Assembly: GCA_001767455.1 (NCBI GenBank)
Contig: MELC01000038.1
Location: forward strand, 174,753 to 238,752
Length of the DNA: 64,000 nt
Direction: 5' to 3'
DNA from: Acidobacteria bacterium RIFCSPLOWO2_12_FULL_66_21
GTDB taxonomy: Bacteria; Acidobacteriota; Vicinamibacteria; Vicinamibacterales; 2-12-FULL-66-21
The notes under the pieces are model-generated. The model was not told where the DNA came from. It saw only the letters and a program-made list of their open reading frames with translations, and made no database searches. This document shows, one piece after another, positions 59,873 through 64,000 of the stretch (its first letter is position 1; each line of letters opens with the position of its first letter). Position numbers and translations under genes: made by a program.

Positions 59873-62800
59873 ATGACCAGACGCGTCACGCTCTCGATGG
59901 CCTCCCTTGCTCTCACCCTGGGGCTCGCCCACGTCGCCACCCAGGAACAGATCACGAAAACCACCCTGTACCTCGTCGCGACGGCCCACCTCGACTCGCA
60001 GTGGAACTTGACCGTGCAGGACAGCATCCGGCAGTTCGTGCCGGACACCTTCCGGACCAACATCGCCTTCTTCAAGAAATACCCGCACTACCGGTTCACG
60101 TGGGAAGGCGCCATCCACTACATGTGGTTCAAGGAGTACTACCCGGACGAGTGGGCCGAAGTGCAGAAGTACGTCGCCGAGGATCGGTGGCGCCTGGCCG
60201 GCTCGTGGATCAACGCCGTCGACGTGAACATGCCGTCCCCCGAGTCGCTGTTCCGCCAGACGCTCTACGCGCAGCGCTTCTTCCAGCAGGAGTTCCAGAA
60301 GAAGCCGCGCGACATCTACCTGCCGGACTGCTTCGGCTTCCCGTTTTCGCTGCCGTCGATCGCCGCGCACTCCGGCCTCCTCTCCTTCTCGACGCAGAAA
60401 CTCACCTGGGGACGCCCCATTCCGTTTCCGATCGGCCGGTGGAAGGGGGTGGACGGGAGCGAGATCGTCGCGGAGCTGAACCCGGGCAGCTACGGCACGC
60501 GCATCACCCAGGACATCACGCCGCAGTCCACCAACGGCAGCACGAGCGCCGGGGCCCGCCCGTACTGGACGAGCGATCCCACGCCGGTCGGGAACGGCCG
60601 CGCCCTCGAGTTCAAGTACTTTGGCACGGGGGACGTCGGCGGCGGTCCGACCGAGCAGTCCGTGCAGATGGTCGAAAAGGCGCTCGCGAACCCGAATCCC
60701 TCGCTGGAGATTCGGGACACCTCGCCCGACCAGCTCGTGAAGGATCTGACGCCGCAGGAGCGCGCCGCGCTGCCCGTCTACAACGACGAGCTGATCCTGA
60801 AAACGCACGGCACCGGGTGCTACACGTCGCAGGCCGCGATGAAGACGTTCAACCGGCAGAACGAGCGGCTGGCCGACAACGCCGAACGCGCGTCGGTGGC
60901 GGCGCAGTATTTCGCGGGCCTGCCGTATCCGTCCGACCGCCTCCGCGAGGCGTGGGTACGGTTCCTGTGGCACCAGTTCCACGACGACCTGACGGGCACG
61001 TGCATTCCGCAGGCGTATCTGTTCTCCTGGAACGACGAGCTCGCGTCGCTGAACCAGTTCGCGGGCGTGCTCACGAGCGCGACGGGCGCCGTCTCGAGCC
61101 TGCTCGATACGACCGGCCGGGGCGTGCCGCTCGTGGTCTACAACCCGCTGTCGGTGCCGCGCCGCGAGCCGGTCGACGCGACCGTCCGCCTGCCCGCGGC
61201 CGGCGTCGTGCGCGTGACCGACGCGGTCACCGGTCGCGCGGTCCCCGCGCAGGTCGTGGGCAAGGGTCCCGACGGCACGCACATCGTCTTTCTCGCGGAC
61301 GTTCCGTCGGTCGGCTTCCGCGTGTTCCACGTGGGCCAGGGCGTCAGCCCGGCCCCACCTGTGACGGTCGAGGCCGAGAGGCCAGCCCCTCAGGTCAGGG
61401 CTGAAGCCCCGACCCACCTCAAGGTGACACCGAATTCCCTCGAGAACAACCGGATCTCCGTGAAGATCGACGCCAACGGCGACATCGCGTCGATGTACGA
61501 CAAGGACGCCAAGCGCGAGCTGCTGAAGGCGCCGATCATGTTGGAACTGCGCGACAACCCCTCGCCGCCGTGGCCCGCGTGGGAAGTGCTGTACGACACC
61601 GTGCAGGCGCCGGCCCGCGAGTACGTCGCCAACCCGACGGTGAAGGTGATCGAGCGCGGCCCGGTGCGCGTGGGCCTGGAGATCACGCGGCACGCGGCCG
61701 GTTCCACCTTCGTCCAGCGCGTCCGGCTGGCGGAAGGGGGCGATCGCGTGGACGTCGAGAACGTGGTGGACTGGCGGTCGCCGAACTCGCTGCTGAAGGT
61801 CTCGTTCCCGTTGACCGCGTCCAACCCGAAGGCCACCTACGACCTCGGCGTCGGGACGATCGACCGGACCAACAACGATCCCGACAAGTACGAAGTGCCG
61901 GCGCAGAAGTGGGCGGACCTCACGGATGCGGCCGGGTCGTTCGGCGTCGGGATCATCAACGACAGCAAATATGGGTGGGACAAGCCCGCAGACGACACGC
62001 TGCGCCTGACGCTGATCCACACGCCCCGCCCGCGCACGAGCTACACCTATCAGAGCAGCAACGACCTCGGCAGGCATTACTTCGTGTACGCGATCGCGGG
62101 GCACGCCGGCGACTGGCGCCGGGGACGCCTGCCGTCGCGCGCCGCGGCGCTCGACCAGCCGCTCGTCGCGTTCCAGGCCGACGCGCATCCGGGCGCGCTC
62201 GGCCGCGGCGTATCGCTGCTGACGCTCGACGACATGAGCGGCCAGGTCGCGGCGGTGGCGCTGAAGAAGGCGGAAGACTCCGACGAGATCGTCGTGCGGC
62301 TGCAGGAACGCTACGGCAGGCCGGCGCGCACCACGCTGCGCTTCGCGGGGGCCATCACCGCGGCGCGCGAGGTCAACGCGGCTGAGGAGCCGATCGCGGA
62401 CATCCGCCTCCCCTCCGGACGCGGCGGGGCGGCGGCGACCTCGGCGCAGACGCTCGCGATCGAGTTGAAGCCGTATCAGCCGCGCGCGATCGCCGTCCGC
62501 CTCGTCCCGGCGGTGGCAGGCGCGTCGGCGGATGTCGTCACCGGCGGCGGCGGACGCGGCGCGGCGCCCGTACCGCCCGCGGCGCCGTTGAAAGGACCCG
62601 AGCGCGCGTCAGCGGCGATCCCGCTCCCCTTCAATCTCGACGGCATGTCCACCGACGCCAATCGCGGGGACGGGGACTTCGACGGCGCGAAGCACACGCT
62701 CGCCGGCGAGCTCCTGCCGCAGCAGCTCACGCTCGACGGCGTCACGTTCACGCTTGGCAGTCACGAGCCGGGCGCGAAGAACGTCCTCGTCCCCAAAGGA

Positions 62801-63370
62801 GAGACGATCACGCTCCCCGAGGGGCACTTCAATCGCGTGTACGTGCTGGCAGCCGCGGTGGGCGGCGACGTGCCCGCGTCGTTCGGCGTGGGCGCCTCGG
62901 TCAGAAACGTCCTCGTTCGCGAGTGGCAGGGTCCGGTCGGGCAGTGGTGGAGCCGGTTGAAGGAGCCGTCCGCGCTGCGCGAGCCGTTCGTGCCGGCGCC
63001 CCGCGGCGCGTCCGCCGTCAGCACGACCCCCTCGCAGCAGGAAATCCAGGCCGGGCTCGTCGTCTCGTGGAACCCGTCAACCGGCGAGGTCACCGGGATC
63101 GAGAACATCCGGCCGGGGTTCGTGAAGCGCGACGAGATCGCGTGGATTGGGACGCATCGCCACGGCGCGACGAGCAACCAGATCTACGTCGCCAGCTACG
63201 TGTTCCTCTACCCGATTGACGTGCCGGCGGGCGCGCGGACCCTTCGGCTGCCGTCGAGCGACAAGCTGCGGATCCTGGCGGTGAGCGCGGTGCGCGAGCC
63301 GCCGCGCGTCACCCCGGCGTCGCTGCTCTACGCTCCCGACCTGCCGGACCCCGCGGTCCGCAAGAAATAA
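59873..63370 (+). CDS. Exported GH38 alpha-mannosidase
   Basis: This 1165-residue glycosidase has a signal peptide (LSMASLALTLGLAHVAT) and a GH38 catalytic domain. HLDSQWN (39-45) gives the zinc His and Asp. The nucleophile Asp152 lies in LPDCFGFPFSLP. The middle domain has WHQFHDDLTGTCIPQAY with further zinc ligands, then large beta domains with an Arg/Gly- and Ala-rich linker (about 885-905). A C-terminal galactose-binding-like part ends in SLLYAPDLPDPAVRKK. It should cleave alpha-mannosides in the periplasm or outside the cell. It is divergent from a pentose-type ABC transporter, which may import a product. Confidence 0.92.
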   Translation: MTRRVTLSMASLALTLGLAHVATQEQITKTTLYLVATAHLDSQWNLTVQDSIRQFVPDTFRTNIAFFKKYPHYRFTWEGAIHYMWFKEYYPDEWAEVQKYVAEDRWRLAGSWINAVDVNMPSPESLFRQTLYAQRFFQQEFQKKPRDIYLPDCFGFPFSLPSIAAHSGLLSFSTQKLTWGRPIPFPIGRWKGVDGSEIVAELNPGSYGTRITQDITPQSTNGSTSAGARPYWTSDPTPVGNGRALEFKYFGTGDVGGGPTEQSVQMVEKALANPNPSLEIRDTSPDQLVKDLTPQERAALPVYNDELILKTHGTGCYTSQAAMKTFNRQNERLADNAERASVAAQYFAGLPYPSDRLREAWVRFLWHQFHDDLTGTCIPQAYLFSWNDELASLNQFAGVLTSATGAVSSLLDTTGRGVPLVVYNPLSVPRREPVDATVRLPAAGVVRVTDAVTGRAVPAQVVGKGPDGTHIVFLADVPSVGFRVFHVGQGVSPAPPVTVEAERPAPQVRAEAPTHLKVTPNSLENNRISVKIDANGDIASMYDKDAKRELLKAPIMLELRDNPSPPWPAWEVLYDTVQAPAREYVANPTVKVIERGPVRVGLEITRHAAGSTFVQRVRLAEGGDRVDVENVVDWRSPNSLLKVSFPLTASNPKATYDLGVGTIDRTNNDPDKYEVPAQKWADLTDAAGSFGVGIINDSKYGWDKPADDTLRLTLIHTPRPRTSYTYQSSNDLGRHYFVYAIAGHAGDWRRGRLPSRAAALDQPLVAFQADAHPGALGRGVSLLTLDDMSGQVAAVALKKAEDSDEIVVRLQERYGRPARTTLRFAGAITAAREVNAAEEPIADIRLPSGRGGAAATSAQTLAIELKPYQPRAIAVRLVPAVAGASADVVTGGGGRGAAPVPPAAPLKGPERASAAIPLPFNLDGMSTDANRGDGDFDGAKHTLAGELLPQQLTLDGVTFTLGSHEPGAKNVLVPKGETITLPEGHFNRVYVLAAAVGGDVPASFGVGASVRNVLVREWQGPVGQWWSRLKEPSALREPFVPAPRGASAVSTTPSQQEIQAGLVVSWNPSTGEVTGIENIRPGFVKRDEIAWIGTHRHGATSNQIYVASYVFLYPIDVPAGARTLRLPSSDKLRILAVSAVREPPRVTPASLLYAPDLPDPAVRKK

Positions 63371-63473
63371 GGGGGCTGCCACACCTCCGCTGCAAAAGGG
63401 GGGCTGCCACACTTCTCCCGTCAGAAGTGTGGCTGTCCCCTTATTTCGCGAGAAGTGTGGCTGTCCCCCTTTT
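63371..63473. repeat. REP-like inverted repeats after the mannosidase gene
   Basis: Four copies of a GGGGCTGCCACAC unit occur: two direct at 63371-63384 and 63398-63416 and two inverted at 63423-63440 and 63450-63469 (GAAGTGTGGCTGTCCCC). The middle two form an 18-bp stem. This arrangement is typical of REP/BIME-type elements and can end transcription. Confidence 0.8.
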
Positions 63474-63487
63474 GATATCCTCACCGT

Positions 63488-64000
63488 GTGACCGAGTCCG
63501 ACCTGGATCGCCTGTTCCAGCTGCCGCCCGAGGAGTTCACGGCGGCCCGGAACGATCTGGTCAGGCGCGGCGGCGGCGACGCGGCCGCCCTCCGGCGGTT
63601 GCGCAAGCCGCCGGTGGCCGCCTGGGCGGTCAACCAGCTCTATTGGAAGCGCCGCGCGACGTACACGGCGCTCATCGACGCCGCTGCGGACCTGCGGCGG
63701 ACACACAAGGCGGTGCTTGGCGGCCGCCAGGGCGATCTGCGCGCGGCGACGAAAGCGCACGACGCGGCGCTCGACACGGCGATCAAGACCACGATGAAAC
63801 TGCTGCGCGAGGGAGGACATCCCGCCAGCGATGCCACGCGCCAGGCGATCGTCTCGACCCTGCGTGCGCTGCCGGCGGATGCGCCGCCTGGACGCCTGGA
63901 GCACGTGCTGCAGCCGGGCGGGTTCGAAATGCTGTCGGGGATGACGGTCCGAGGCCGGGCCTCCCCCGCCGCGCCGAAGCCGCCGGCACCGAAGGCGTCC
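63488..64000 (+). CDS. Helical protein of unknown function, 5' part
   Basis: The first 171 residues are visible before the right edge. The sequence (LFQLPPEEFTAARNDLVRR, ALRRLRKPPVAAWAVNQLYW, ALDTAIKTTMKLLREGG) matches a widespread family of helical proteins in Actinobacteria and Acidobacteriota that have no known function and often carry an Ala/Pro/Lys-rich C-terminal half. The GTG start at 63488 follows the REP-like hairpins by 14 bases. The gene continues beyond the window. Confidence 0.75.
   Translation, partial: MTESDLDRLFQLPPEEFTAARNDLVRRGGGDAAALRRLRKPPVAAWAVNQLYWKRRATYTALIDAAADLRRTHKAVLGGRQGDLRAATKAHDAALDTAIKTTMKLLREGGHPASDATRQAIVSTLRALPADAPPGRLEHVLQPGGFEMLSGMTVRGRASPAAPKPPAPKAS

Noticed and set aside
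59747-62188. 813-residue minus-strand reading frame opposite the mannosidase
   Set aside because: Arg-rich shadow frame; the plus strand encodes a complete GH38 enzyme with catalytic motifs.

Overview
The window is GC-rich, gene-dense bacterial DNA. The gene families are typical of soil Acidobacteriota, most likely the Vicinamibacteria: long MacB/FtsX-like ADOP permeases paired with PadR regulators, carboxypeptidase-regulatory-like secreted proteins, an Oar-like TonB-dependent receptor, a VWA secreted protein and a BlaI/M56 pair. No rRNA or tRNA gene was seen, so the taxonomy is an inference from gene content.

Layout. 1-1.4 kb holds remnants of three broken genes. 1.4-13.8 kb (mostly minus strand) carries a secreted protein, a metallothionein-sized ORF, a gamma-glutamyltransferase, an ADOP permease with two PadR genes (one frameshifted, followed by a scar of a lost permease), two translationally coupled beta-sandwich proteins and an M61 peptidase. 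13.8-16.7 kb is a BlaI-controlled operon (thioredoxin-like, BlaI, M56 protease) with operators placed inside the promoters. 17.5-20.8 kb is an ECF sigma / membrane anti-sigma-like / ABC ATPase / ABC permease operon. 20.9-23.05 kb is an N-truncated ADOP permease, followed by a HigBA-type toxin-antitoxin pair with a palindromic operator.

The most interesting part is 24.0-33.6 kb, a fluoride-response island. Two fluoride riboswitches (crcB motif) stand back to back at 31.23-31.43 kb. The minus-strand one leads a cation/proton antiporter, a short CrcB-like tail, a dynamin-like GTPase, a small P-loop ATPase, enolase (the classical target of fluoride inhibition) and a second dynamin-like GTPase. 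The plus-strand one leads DUF190, a USP-DUF190 fusion and a PH-like protein of unknown role. Linking paired bacterial dynamins to fluoride stress is, as far as I know, not described.

34-37.4 kb is a large secreted CARDB/Calx-beta protein. It is followed by a YgbA-like protein and formate-tetrahydrofolate ligase. 39.79-42.58 kb is a complete IS1595-family element with inverted repeats and a 9-bp target duplication. It carries a RelA/SpoT-domain passenger, whose ribosome binding site is buried in a perfect hairpin, and two small overlapping passenger genes. 42.6-47.4 kb has a PEGA protein, a MacA-like adaptor and a divergent two-component system. 47.6-53.3 kb has the TonB receptor and VWA protein separated by a 10-bp minisatellite. 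53.5-59.5 kb has a third ADOP permease and a ribose-type ABC transporter (RbsB-RbsA-RbsC order), divergent across a large nested inverted repeat from a GH38 alpha-mannosidase (59.9-63.4 kb). The window ends inside a helical protein of unknown function. Intergenic spaces carry several dispersed low-complexity repeat families.
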